Assembly: GCF_016086655.4 (NCBI RefSeq)
Contig: NC_052138.2
Location: forward strand, 6,138,001-6,202,000
Direction of reading: 5' to 3'
Length of the DNA: 64,000 nt
Source of the DNA: Lepeophtheirus salmonis
Lineage: Eukaryota > Arthropoda > Copepoda > Siphonostomatoida > Caligidae
This document shows positions 22,582 through 33,899 of this stretch, in pieces. The notes below the pieces were generated by a model. It was not told where the DNA came from and ran no database searches. It worked only from the letters and a program-made list of their open reading frames with translations. Made by a program: the position numbers and the translations under genes. Every line of letters begins with the position of its first letter. Position 1 is the stretch's first letter.

Positions 22582-23063
22582 TTAACATATGGCCTGAAAA
22601 GTCCCGGCCTGAAGAAAAAAAAAACTTTCTTTTTCTTCTTAAATATTTATTTAATGGGTCAGATGGAGTTGTACTAATTCAGTATATGTAAACATTATAG
22701 TATTACATTTACTCCTTCTGACAAAGAAATCTTCTTTGAGGTCCATTTACATGAAGTATATGTTCTTCTCTAGGAACTACAGAGACGCAAACCTACGCAC
22801 ATTGACTACAAGAGAATAATTTATCCTGAGTGTGTTGTTCATTGAGCTACTTGGCTCCACAAAAACGCAGAGTCGCCATGACACCTTTAATCCATTGTTT
22901 ATCTTGAACGGTATTTTTTCTTACACTTACCACAATGACTCACAAACAAAAGAACAAATTTTGACTGCTGTCTTTTGAAGGTTGGTATTAACTAAAAATG
23001 ATGTGAATAAAAAAATTGGGCCATCTATTTGTGAAGCCCGGGACTTTTCAGCCCAGGTGTTAC
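22582..23063. mobile_element. Short mariner-type element with matching TIRs
   Basis: The left end 'ggcctgaaaagtcccggcct' (about 22591) and the right end 'gcccgggacttttcagccc' (about 23035-23053) are inverse copies. Weaker matching extends outward to 'taaca' and 'tgtta'. The element is only about 480 bp and contains no transposase. It contains a SINE copy (next entry), so it is a nested insertion or an internally replaced copy. Confidence 0.7.
22660..22855 (-). repeat. tRNA-derived SINE copy
   Basis: On the minus strand the head reads 'gtagctcaatgaacaacaca' (box A-like, 22831-22850) and 'gtaggtttgcgtctctg' (box B-like, about 22780-22797), about 45 bases apart as in tRNA genes. The body ends with 'cagaaggagtaaatgtaata', shared with copies at 28.95 and 61.5 kb. 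Confidence 0.7.
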
Positions 23064-24679
23064 TTCAAAAAGTTAACGACCACGCATTAAATAAAAGGAA
23101 ATTTAGTTGATGTCCCCAGTTTAAGCATCAATTAATTATTAAAACTTTATTAGTAAACGCAAAAATAAATTAAATAAGCTTTTAGTTGATTGTAAAAAAA
23201 AATGCAATGCAAATATGTTTCAGTGGAGATACATTGGAGAATCTACATTTGAATAAAATTTAATTTTTTTTAATCATACATTTTTAACATTAGATAAAAT
23301 GAAGCAAAATATATTTTTCTCATTCATAGATTAGACTATTAAATATTTCTTCAAGAATATTAGCAATGCTAATAGCTAAAAGTTAAAATAAACTTATATT
23401 TGCATAACATATGGCTTGCATAAGAAAATCATAAATGTATACATGAGTATTTTAAGCATATCAATCAATCAAATACAATCAAGTTTATCTTATATCAGCT
23501 CAATGTATATTTTTGAATCAAAGGGAAGTAAATGCTTAAATTTGTAAAAAAAATTTAAAAAAGATATGAAATTATATTCAAATTGCTCTTTATAGTAGAT
23601 TGAAGGCTTTAACATAATTTGTAAAATATTTTTTTCCAAAAACTATTGTTACAGTCAAAGTTTAAATATTTTTTTAGAAAGGTATATTGTCTATTTAAAT
23701 ATTGAATAATTCGGGGGAACAATTACAGGGCCAATTTTTTTTTTTCCCATAAATTTAAGCCAATCTTAGAAGTTATCTTTGAGCTTGTATGTAATTCTAA
23801 ACTTATCTCAGATTTTCTATCACTCATCTAGATTCTAAAATATGGGGGTAATTCGGGACTTTGTTTAAATAAAATATATTATGTTTTCCTTTCTCTGGAA
23901 GGAATCTCACTAATAAAAACAAACAAAATTTATTTTAACATATCAGTCAATACATTTTATTCAAATCTTAACGTATACACCCATGAATTATGATTCATAT
24001 ACATAATAGTCCAATATCAAATAGAAAAAGTGGTCTTGTTCTATAATAAATGTATAAAATATCACCTTTATGATTTTTTTTGAGCAAATGAATTAACAAG
24101 GAAAGTAGAAATGGTTTTTATTATTAATATTGAAATGGTTATTTATAAATATTTCTCATGTAAATACAAGCCTCATCAATATTGGGGGACCATGTAATAT
24201 TATTAGAATAAAGGTTGTACATATTTATACTAGATATTATCGTTACTTTGTTATTGTTACTATTAAATCATTATAGATTACAGATAGAGTTAAATATAGC
24301 TAAAAAATCGGTTAGAACAGTTTTCAAAGTATTTTATACATATATTATTATTAGAAATAGACTGTTATTGAATTTTTTTAAAGTAAAAAAAATTAACACT
24401 CTCTCCACTCAGGAACTTTGCACACCTAACTTGATTATCCACTCTTAGCATCGACTATCAAAGGGGAAAGGAAAGTATGGAAAAAGAATGTGGTAGCTAA
24501 ACTTCTGCGTTTTTTTATAGCCAACTGTTAATATAGAATGGTCGAGATAAATTAGGAAAATCTTTAAAGGCTTATAACGAGCTAGATGGGATAGAACCGT
24601 TATTTTTTTAATTCTTGGAAAGGTACAGTTAATGACATTCAACTAATTAAAGTGAGATCTGCCACTCTTGACAACCAAA
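23064..24679. other. Spacer without recognisable gene
   Basis: Very A+T-rich. Frames such as 24215-24448 are Leu/Ile/Asn-rich and give no domain signal. Confidence 0.45.
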
Positions 24680-25080
24680 GCCACAAGGCACTGTAAACAT
24701 TGGAGGCCCAGAGGACCTCATGCAGATTTTGCACTAACATTCTGCTGGTTCTTGTTTTGGACTATTAATTTTCATGAATGGAGTAGCCCAAAGAATTAAT
24801 TGGACCTTCAAGGTCCACAAGGCCAAAAATTGCAGGATGTCTGGGCCACGTAATGTCCTCACTTTTGGAGCCCGGACTTTTTTGACTGCAAACATCCCAG
24901 TCCTGAACCCATGCGATTTATATCATAGGGGAGGGTTAAGAATGATGGTTGTTCCAAGTATCATTTGTCATTGGGGGGCCCTGAATAATTCACCCGAGTA
25001 ATACCAAAAGTAGATCCTCACAAAGTAAACCAGGCCTGTCAATGCCTCTGGTGCTGTTAGCCCGTGGTTATCAAGAGAGG
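24680..25080 (+). pseudogene. Tc1/mariner-like transposase remnant
   Basis: The plus frame at 24774-25001 ends with 'PVLNPCDLYHRGGLRMM' and 'CHWGALNNSPE'. The LNPCD piece matches the third catalytic region (SPDLNPCDF) of Tc1-like transposases, followed by the usual spacing to a C-terminal helix. The region is less A+T-rich than its flanks. Frameshifts are likely, because upstream catalytic blocks are not clear. Identification rests mainly on the one motif. Confidence 0.5.
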
Positions 25081-25084
25081 GGGA

Positions 25085-26936
25085 TCTAATTATAATTTGT
25101 GTATGTCATTTAATGCAGCTTTCAAATAATAAATCATTTTTATCCTAAGCCCATCTTGTATGTTCGTTATAAGTCTTTAGAATTTTACAAATTTATCTGG
25201 CCCACCCAGTATTATTTAGAAATTAGTTATATTTATTATTACAAACATTGAATCGATAATCTTACAAGCTCTGAATTGAGGCCCTTGATTGTCAATAATG
25301 ATTATAAATATTCAAATCTTATGAAATACTTTTTTTGAGTTCATAATGCATAGGGCCAGCTGCTTTAAATAATAAAAGAATCACCTTTTACAAGTTATTA
25401 AAACAGCTAAGAAGAAAATACTCTACACCTTTGTTACTTTAGAATGCATCATAATTAAAAATAGGTCGGATCTCACGTTATTGCTTTTAGAACATATCTA
25501 TTATTTATTATTATAATACCATTGAATAAGTCGTTACCTTAATTGTATCTCACAACCTCTCATCCGACAAAAACAACAGCAAATAACTACCAAAATTCAT
25601 TCTTATATGTAATTATTATGCAATACTAGTCGATAATTAATGACACTTTAATAAAAAGAAATAATTCTTATCTAACCAATTAATGTTAATAATACTTATT
25701 AGAAGAAGAAACTTTGGCAGCGGACAATAAAATACTGTGTACATATTTGTGATTGGAAGCACGACGTTGCCTCGCTTACACAAAAATATACAATGTCTTT
25801 TTTGTCAAAACGTTGATTGTGGAATTATATTTAGCTCCTTATAAGCTCCGAACAATTTTCAACAATAATTGAACAATAAATTCAGGCTTGGGAAGAATGG
25901 TCTAGCTACCAACTGTTTTTGGGTATTGTCTCCGTTGTTGTTTTTTCGAGGACAAAGTGTAAGGTAGAATAATCTCACGCTGCAACTGTTTATGTAATAA
26001 AAACTATTTTATGTATGTAAAAAAAAAGACATCACTTGGTGCATTAAAATATATATGTACTTCTACTTAGAATATAGAGGGAGCGCTATACATATAAATG
26101 TATGAAATCTAGAAGGCATTTAGTTCAACTCATATTAAAAAAGAAGGAAAAAGTGGGAATTACTTTATATAAGATTTTAAAAAATGAATATGATTTCAGA
26201 AGAGGTTTAACGACGAGTTCAACCTGGGATAAAAAATACGTAATATATATCGTGTGAAATACAATTTATTAATTCCAAAAAATAAAAAGGCATTTTTGTC
26301 ACTAAATTCAGGCTCGTTTCTTTTTTATTATATAGCATGAATAAATGTAAAATTTCATTGTAAAAATTACTTGATATCTAAAGAAGAATAAACTACGAGA
26401 TTATGTTATTCTCCCCTTCAAAATATTCGATTAAGGGCTTATCTTATCGAATATTTTCTTATATGAATATAATAGTGTTAGACGTTTGTATTGGAAACAT
26501 CAATAGTATATTTTTGATTTTTTATATATCTTTCTTTATTTCTTATAAAATGTTATAAATTCCCAGGTAAAAAGATTGGGGGATTAAAAAATGTGTGGAC
26601 CAAGATTAGATTTCAATATCTTAATATCACTTTGATCTATTTTGATGAAAATGTGCTCATCAGATTTAGTCTACAAAACTTGATCAGAAAAATACAAGCT
26701 TTATTGAGATGTTCGCCAAATAAGAAAGTCATGCGGGCATTATTGTGTGACGAGCGCACGCCTAAGGACATAATTAGGTTTGTAGATAATCATACAGGAG
26801 AGTTTAAATTAATATCAAGAGATTTGGTGTCATGCAGGAATTTTAAATTGGTGCCGTTTGTCCAAATCAGTTAATTGGAACTGTATTTATTCTGGAAAAA
26901 CAACATTTTTAATATCTTTACTTTTGGGGGAAGGAA
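25085..26936. other. Spacer with one unidentified frame
   Basis: No repeat or gene recognised. The plus-strand frame 26593-26874 (93 codons, VDNHTGEFKLISRDLVSCR near its end) is of mixed composition and precedes a transposase C-terminus, so it might be an eroded part of that element. I cannot show this. Confidence 0.3.
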
Positions 26937-27161
26937 ATGGGGCCTTTTAGCTCACCGTTTCTGAGCCCCTTGGGCTACTATGCATGGGGCGTCTGGGAGA
27001 AAGTGTGCAATAAACGTGTACATAACAATGTACACTCTTTGCTGGCCTCCATTTTCGAGGTAGGCGGCAACATAGCAACGGCTTTCTTTCTCAAGACTTA
27101 TATCATATTTATGGCCAGGTTAAGGGCGTTGTTGAAGCAATGTACACCTAATATTGAATAA
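26937..27161 (+). pseudogene. Mariner/Tc1-type transposase C-terminal fragment
   Basis: The open frame starts with FLSPLGYYAWGVWEKVCN, a damaged form of the SPDLNPLDYxxWG third catalytic region. It then has 'NKRVHNNVHSLLASI' and ends RLRALLKQCTPNIE, matching the usual C-terminal helix and tail in position. The third catalytic Asp appears replaced (LSPLGYY), so it is inactive. N-terminal and central domains are missing. Confidence 0.7.
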
Positions 27162-27184
27162 AAAAAAGTGGGTGAATTACTTAA

Positions 27185-27500
27185 TTAATTGGAATATGCA
27201 TTATCATTAAATTTTCGGGATGTAAAATCCCCATCCGGAGAATATACTAGATGATTTGTTGCGGAGTTTTTATTAAAAGTACTTGTTTCACTCTGAGTAG
27301 AATTGAAGATCAACATCAAAGTAAATTTTGTTGATGTTCTTTTTATTTCCTTCTCCTCTTCTCCCTTTTCACAGCTGATCTGATGAACCGTCATTAAAAC
27401 TAAGCTTCTCTTCTCCAAAACATTCCTCAAATTATCAGGGTTACCATGTTGATTTTCGTTTTTTTCTAAATGGCCAAAAGACACACGATTTTCATCACAA
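27185..27500 (-). repeat. Family A repeat copy
   Basis: Minus-oriented copy with 'gttgcggagtttttattaaa', 'ctctgagtagaattgaagat', 'tcacagctgatctgatga', 'aagcttctcttctccaaaac' and 'agggttaccatgttgatttt'. The 99-codon minus-strand ORF across it is a by-product of the repeat. A related frame occurs in the copy at 59.8-60.2 kb. Confidence 0.82.
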
Positions 27501-28944
27501 ATTATAACAGTCTAAATAAATTGCGTACACGCCCAATATATCTGTGACCCGCCTTGATTACATAAGTTTCTTAACTTTTTTTGGAATGTGTTTTTGAAAG
27601 TGAAAAAACGTATTTTTGTGTCAAATTTTACATTCTAATAAGTATTTGAGATTATTTGTTCATTGACTTCCCCTATGAGCTATTTTTCTGGTGTAGGGAC
27701 GTTTACTAAAAATATGGAATTACAGAAAACGATAGCTCTAAGACCTATTTTAAAATATTACTAGCAATAATATGTATCCACCATGTTCTAGATAATTAAT
27801 CAAGAAAGGATGTTCGGGAAGTACGTCATAAATCTATTTGGTACATTTTCAATGTTTATCCTATGATATCTGATTCTTTTATAAAACATTTTTCACGAAA
27901 AGTTTGACAGTTGTGAGTATATTGAATCAATTTATTATTATATATACATTTTTTTTTTGTAAATAAGTATCTACAGTAGACGGATTTGATTTTTGAATTT
28001 TTTTAAATTTTGATTGCGGTCAGAGCGGAACAGTTGTCTTGGTCTATGAAAATTACCTATTCATAATTGTATTGTACTACAAGTTTACCTTTAGGTTGTA
28101 CATATTGATTAAATTATAAAAGAGGGCAAAAACTCTTTATTTAGTCAATATAGATACTAGGAGGACATTTTTAGTTATTTTGCAAAAAAAAAAATTTGAT
28201 ACACATTATTTTATCCTATAAAAAGTATCGAATAAAGTTTTTTATTCTAAAATTGTCTTATGGAACAAAAAAAAGATAAATAATTTAGGAAATGATAATG
28301 AATCCTTTACTTTTTTTTGACATATTTTTAAAAGGAAAGATCAAAATTATTTATCACTTTATGCTCCATAGGGTAGCTTTAGAAAAATTTAATTAATGTT
28401 TTGATAGGTTTAAATAATGTATATCTTAATTAATAAATATAAAATCATGATTAATGCTGTATTTGAATCTTTATTTACGAAATAAAGAAGTTTTGTCTCC
28501 TTCCAAACTTTGAACAAGATGAAATCGTAGAAAATGAACTTTTGCATAAGTAGTTTTCTTACAATATATCAACATTTCCACACTACTGGTAAGCGAAATT
28601 CGAAAAAAATTATATCGGCATAAAAGAAATTCAGGTTTAATAAGAAAAATTAAGTCAAAAATCTGACTAGAGAGTCCTTTTTTTTTTAAATTTTAAAAAA
28701 TCAACTTACAAAAATTCAAGAGTTTGATGAAAAAAATTAGAATGAAGAGTCCCCTTAAATATGTTTCTTTCTTTATAAGTAGAAATCAAAAGCTGACATC
28801 AACATTTTTTTTTTCTTATTTAAAAAAAAAATTCATTTACATTGCTTTTCAATATCAATATTTTCAATATTCATTTCATGTTTTTCCCATAAAAACAATC
28901 ATAATAGCACCAACAAGTAAACAAAAATTGCTAAATATATAAAA
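27501..28944. other. Spacer without recognisable gene
   Basis: A+T-rich. No coding motif or repeat match noticed. Confidence 0.45.
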
Positions 28945-28950
28945 TAAATG

Positions 28951-29130
28951 GGAATGGATGTAACTCATGGACAAAGCACTCGGGAGAAATTATTCTCTAT
29001 AACTCAATGTGCATAGGTTCACACTCCGGTCATTCCTAGAAAAAGAAATATATGGAATTGATGGATTTAGGCTTTTCACAAGATGCCTAGGTTAGATGGA
29101 GTAAATTTAATACTATAATGTCTACTTATA
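28951..29130 (+). repeat. tRNA-derived SINE copy with tRNA-like head
   Basis: The head 28951-29036 begins ggaatgg and ends tcattcc, a 7-bp acceptor-stem-like pairing (one G-T). Box A-like 'gtaactcatggacaaagc' and box B-like 'ggttcacactcc' sit in between. The body then includes 'gaaatatatggaattgatgg' and ends 'agatggagtaaatttaatac'. The D and anticodon arms are not convincing, so this is a SINE and not a functional tRNA. Confidence 0.75.
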
Positions 29131-29539
29131 CTTAATCAGTGCAAGTCTATCTAACCAATTCAATTATCCTGAAAGAAAGAAAAAGAAAATAATGTCCACT
29201 TTTTTTATATAGTCCTTCCAAATTTATGAATGATCAAAGCGTAAATGACTTTGTTTCTACTCTAAAAATTCTAAAATAATAAGAAAACTTTCTAAAATCG
29301 TCTAAAACGTTATTTTTTGGATGTAAGGTTGTTTCTTCGTGAAGTATTTAATTTTTGGGTTTTTTGTAAGAAGAACAATTTTTGATTATTTTAACTATTC
29401 TGACTAATGAATTATAAATAAGGAAAAAAAAATCAATCCTTATATGAGCATTTAATCAACGATTCGCTGTACATAATGTGCTGATTACAAATAAAAGCTC
29501 GTCTATATCAAAATATTTAGAAAATATAATAGTGAGATA

Positions 29540-29965
29540 ATTTTTTGAGTGTCTGAAATTTAATTTATGTTGTCACGATACATGGGCTTATATTTGGGTT
29601 GGAGGGATTTGCATGTTCTTTGAATTTTTTGAAAATAAATCCAACAAATTAAAATTTATTGATTGAAAACTGTATAAATATTCAAAAAAAAATTTCAAAA
29701 ATTAGATTTAAACTATTATATTTTTTGGAAAAAAATCCATTACTGATGTTTTGAAAAATGTTCGAAAATCAACGGTATTTTACAAAAAATTTAATTACAA
29801 GGAAAATAATTTAAAAATCGGTGGCTATTCACAAAAAAATTTTTCGAAACATTCGAAAATCCATAGCTATTAAAAAAAAATTGAAAAAATAATTTTTCGG
29901 GAAATTTGCATTATTTTTTGGGGGGGGTCCGCCCCTCCAGCATACTCCTGCAGACGCCCCTGTGA
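29540..29965. repeat. A+T-rich element with G/C-rich cap at right
   Basis: Repeated 'aaaaatccatagctatt'-type words and long A/T runs end in a G/C-rich cap at about 29925-29961 (ggtccgcccctccagc, then tgcagacgcccctgtg). The reverse complement of the cap starts CAGGGGCGTC. Similar caps occur at 36.25 and 45.05 kb. Confidence 0.6.
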
Positions 29966-30194
29966 TACCAATATATTTGGTCCCTTACCAGTACTAAATT
30001 TAATATTAATATTTTCATGTTGAAACGATACTTTTTCACGAAATAATTCAAGCAAAAGTGTCGTTAAATAGGCTATATAAGTGTTTCCATATTAGGAGAG
30101 AAGATTATTATTTTAGGTTGGTGGGTGGGAAAGACATTAAAACTGGCGCATCTTTAATATTTAATCAGCCCAGAAACTTTCATATTTGTATAAT

Positions 30195-30826
30195 CTTTTG
30201 AGCCTAGATAGATTCAGCGTCTTTCACATGACTTCTACTCTTGTCAAACTGAGTTCCCGGCTTTTGATAAGGTTGTTGAAGCAGTTTCATGCAGTTGTTT
30301 GCAACTATCATACTCCTACAAACCCCTGGCAACATCATAAACTGTTGATTGGGGCAGCTACGTATAATCAATAATCTCCTTGGGCATTCCTCCGGCACGG
30401 AGCCACATAATGCTAGGCCCATGGCGTTCATATACGGATAACATCTCAAGGATGTAATATATTTCTATACAGTTTTTTTCAGCTGAATCTGATGAGCACA
30501 CTTTCAACAACATAGATTTCAGGTTTGCCAAGATATTGAAGTCTAAACTTGTTTTGGATTTAATATTCCCCTTTGTATATATATGAACGCCGTGGGGCGT
30601 TCATATATGTTATGTGGCTCTGTGCCGGATGAACAATGTGGAGATTATTGATTATACGATGCTGCCACAATCAATTGTTTACGATTTTGCCGTGGCTTTG
30701 TAGGAGTCAGATAGTTGCAAACAACTGTAAGAAACTGCATCAACACCCCTATCAAAAGTCGGGAACTCAGTTTGACAAGAGTAGAAGGCATGTGGAAGAC
30801 GCGGAATCTATCATGGCTCAAAAAGA
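30195..30826. mobile_element. Foldback element with ~245-bp inverted arms
   Basis: The arms 30195-30437 and 30574-30826 are inverse copies, e.g. 'cttttgagcct...gattcagcgtctt' against 'gcggaatctatcatggctc', and 'gttgtttgcaactatcatac' against 'agtcagatagttgcaaac'. About 136 bp separates them. Each arm carries the same reading frame running toward the outer tip. It is 81 codons on the minus strand (30204-30449) and 64 codons on the plus strand (30636-30830). Both contain VANNC, PYQK, GTQFDKSR and DAESI. No protein family is recognised. It is most likely a MITE/foldback element or an inverted duplication of one unit. Confidence 0.82.
30579..30608. repeat. Short hairpin at the inner edge of the right arm
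   Basis: atatatgaacgcc pairs with ggcgttcatatat around a 4-base loop (gtgg), a perfect 13-bp stem. The left arm has only one copy of the 'tatgaacgcc' word at the corresponding place. Confidence 0.85.
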
Positions 30827-31179
30827 TTAAGAATTTATGTATAATGTGAAAATATGTATATTGTAATCTACTTTTTTTCTATGTTTTTATTCAAGAATTT
30901 TTTTATGTGGAGGCACCAAATATGCCTTTCCTCTTTTTAAAGGCGATGCAGGCTATTTGCATACATAAATACCAAAAATAAATAAAAAATAACACAAAAA
31001 AACATGCACATAACTATAATATACAATTACAAAAAACTAAAGATAACATATTCCTGGGACAAAATTATCAAAAACCATATTTAATATGAAAAACATAATT
31101 CTCGCTGATCAATGTGCCAAGTACTTCAAGATATGGAATTTTACTCTATAACACCATTGATTGGATTGCAAATCGTAAG

Positions 31180-31290
31180 TATTTTCGTCAATAAAAAAGA
31201 AAGTAACCATAAATTAGAGTGATAACCCAAAGAAATTGAAGAATGTTTTAGAGAATAGGAGCTGAGCTGTCATGAAGTTTCATTAATTTA
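31180..31290 (+). repeat. Family A repeat fragment
   Basis: Contains 'agaatgttttagagaatag', 'gagctgagctgtcatgaagt' and 'ttcatta', the central part of family A. The remainder is lost. Confidence 0.6.
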
Positions 31291-32094
31291 TATTTCTCAT
31301 AATGTACATACAGAATAAAAACAATTACAATGTTTGAAAGAATTGTATTACTAAAAAAACATAAATAAGCATTATAGCCTAAAATTCGACTACCTAACCA
31401 AGACCTCAGAACAAAACAAATATTGACTCACTAATTAATAATAGCAAAGATAAGATAATTTAAAACTGATGACAAATTCCTCAATTTAACATGTTGATCT
31501 TTTCATAAAATGTTCATACCGTCAAACGATTCTCTTCAACGTTGAATAGTATTGGAGGGAACCAGAAATACGATACCGAATCACCTCAAAGGCGTAGACA
31601 AAGGAGATACATCCCAAGCTTGGGATTTTGAGATAAAACGAAGTATATCTTGCAGAGGCAGATATAATTATTTTATTAAATTTGCTATTGGAGCAGTTAT
31701 GAATGGAAGTGAATAAACAAATTCCCAACTCCGTATCAAACAAGGTTATAGGTAGAAATTACTTTAGTTATATCCTTAATTATACTCTGAGTCTATCAAA
31801 GATTTCACCTTATAATTGAGGATGTGGAAATACTCATGAATGTAAATAAATAAAAAAAGTGTATTTTGATAATTTTGACAAACGACATATCTGCTGACAT
31901 AGATCATAATACAATATAATAATGGTCCATGCTAGCTGATACGTTTGAGTTTTCAATATAGATAGAAATAATTAATAAAAACACTAATATCTTTTCAGAT
32001 TACCAGCATATTCTTTTTTTTTTTTTTTTAAATCTATGATCACGAAGATTTCCACAATTTTCTCATTCTACTAATAACTAGAGATTCAAATAAT
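31291..32094. other. Spacer without recognisable gene
   Basis: A+T-rich DNA with a T-run near 32010. No gene motif. Confidence 0.45.
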
Positions 32095-32195
32095 ATGCGA
32101 CGCTGAAATATTAGAAAAAAGAAATCGAAAATTACAGCAATCTCCCCACCAAATTTAAAAATGTTTTGGAGGAGAAAAGAAAAAACGGTTACTCT
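32095..32195 (+). repeat. Family A repeat fragment
   Basis: Carries 'agaaatcgaaaattacagca' and 'atgttttggaggagaaaag', corresponding to the 5' third of family A. Confidence 0.5.
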
Positions 32196-32499
32196 TGTAT
32201 ATCTCCCTCCTCTAGGAAAATCCCTGATTTCTTACATTTTTTCCCTCAATATATTTGTGGTAATAAACATTCAAATAATGCAATACTAAGCACATATAGC
32301 TAAATGAAAATTTGGAATTTGTTTTTCCTAGACGGCAGCCTCAATGTTCAATTCCATTTTTGAAATGGTGAAGCGAAAAAACTTATATATTGTCTGTTTT
32401 TGATATTAAAACAGTCTGTAAATGGTTATGATGTGAAATTTGGTTGAAAAATGAGTCAATGGGTGAAATTTTGAAGCTGGGATTCTTCTGTCGACCGGT

Positions 32500-32546
32500 C
32501 ATTCTCCACTAGGCAACTTTGGCATTCTCCACTAGGGGAGAATGCC
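32500..32546. repeat. Direct repeat plus perfect 10-bp hairpin
   Basis: The word cattctccactagg occurs twice (about 32500 and 32523). The second copy forms a perfect stem, ggcattctcc (32521-32530) with ggagaatgcc (32537-32546), around a 6-base loop. It is G/C-rich relative to its surroundings. Confidence 0.85.
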
Positions 32547-32549
32547 CCA

Positions 32550-33895
32550 CAAGCAAAGGACCACTGCTCGAAAAGAAGAATTCTCGTTTAACTTTGGTGT
32601 AAATGGATTTAAAATGCATGATAAAATAAATATATCTGAACTTAAATATGTGTAATTTTAATATTTTCCATGCACAAATGTTATTTTAATTGTAGAAAGT
32701 TCTTCTCTTTACAGCAATAATTCATTTTCTACTCCCAAAATCATATAACAGGCATCTGATATTACAATTGTCTTAAATCAATAACACTCCATGTCTCACC
32801 CCCCCCTCGCACCTTTACACAAACCACGTCTGTACGCATTCATCAGTACAAACATTCGTGGTTACACTTTATACTTAAATTCTAACTCCTCAAGAATGAA
32901 AACATAAAAATAGTGGTCTTAGAAAATATAAACGTTGTTCAGGTTGCCAACAAAAAGGCAGTATAAAAAACAGTTAAGTTTTACAAACCTGCCTATGAAT
33001 ATTGATAATTGCAAGTTTCCTATGAATGTGTATTAATAAAAGAAGGTTTTTATTAAGAATGGAATTATTTATTTGCGAAATATGGGAATGCAGTTTCTAC
33101 AGATGAAAAGTATTGATTTGATTTATAATTTGCATAAAAAGAGCAGATGAGAGAGAGGGCGGCATAAATATTTTTGATCACGTACTATTTTTATTGTTTT
33201 TATATGTTTGTTCTTTGTAACTTTCGCTTGTGCGTGAATATTAGTGTTGTGCCTTCGTCCAAGACCAATTTTTTTTTCAGATGACTTAATAATGTATATC
33301 TTTTTAATTTACTAAACTGCTACTAGAACATTAAATCATACAAAAATTTGCCGATTCATGACGTGCCCTTTCAAATTGGTGAGACCTCAACCCCGAACAA
33401 AATTGTGCTTCATAAAAACAAAGAACAGATATTTTTTCATATAAAAAAAGTCATCAAATGTATGAACAAGTCTTCACCCTCAACATAAAAAAAAAAAATC
33501 GATACCGACTGGGACCAATATTGTAAACCGTATAAGTAATATAAGCGTTTTCAAGTCTGGAATCCATTTTTCCTTTCTCAATATAAAGAGCAACTTTTTT
33601 GGTATCAATATATGGATCGATTTTCTCTTCTATTCGGCTGGTTTATGAGCTGTAAAAGTATGATTCATGTAAGACATTTATCTTAATATGGCTCTATTCT
33701 AGGTCGATGGTCATTATTTTGAAAGCCAACTGACGTCTTTATCAATTAATCTCCAGAATCACTCCAAACCGAAATTTAGTAGAGACCCGTCCATGCAGAT
33801 TATTTGTAACAAAGATTGGGATCGACTTTTTCTTTGTTGTCAGTACAAATTTATCTTTGAGAGCAACCTGACCAAACATTTTAAAAGTAATTTTT
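32550..33895. other. Spacer without recognisable gene
   Basis: No coding motif recognised. Parts near 33650-33800 share 'aggtcgatggtca'-type words with 34610-34690 and may belong to the repeat of the next entry. Confidence 0.4.
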
Positions 33896-33899
33896 GTCC

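Noticed and set aside
24445..24642. Minus ORF as a gene upstream of the Tc1 remnant
   Set aside because: No similarity to transposase domains and no other support.
27185..27484. 99-codon minus ORF (and 60005-60214) as a conserved gene
   Set aside because: Both lie in family A copies and resemble each other only because the repeat does. Other copies break the frame.
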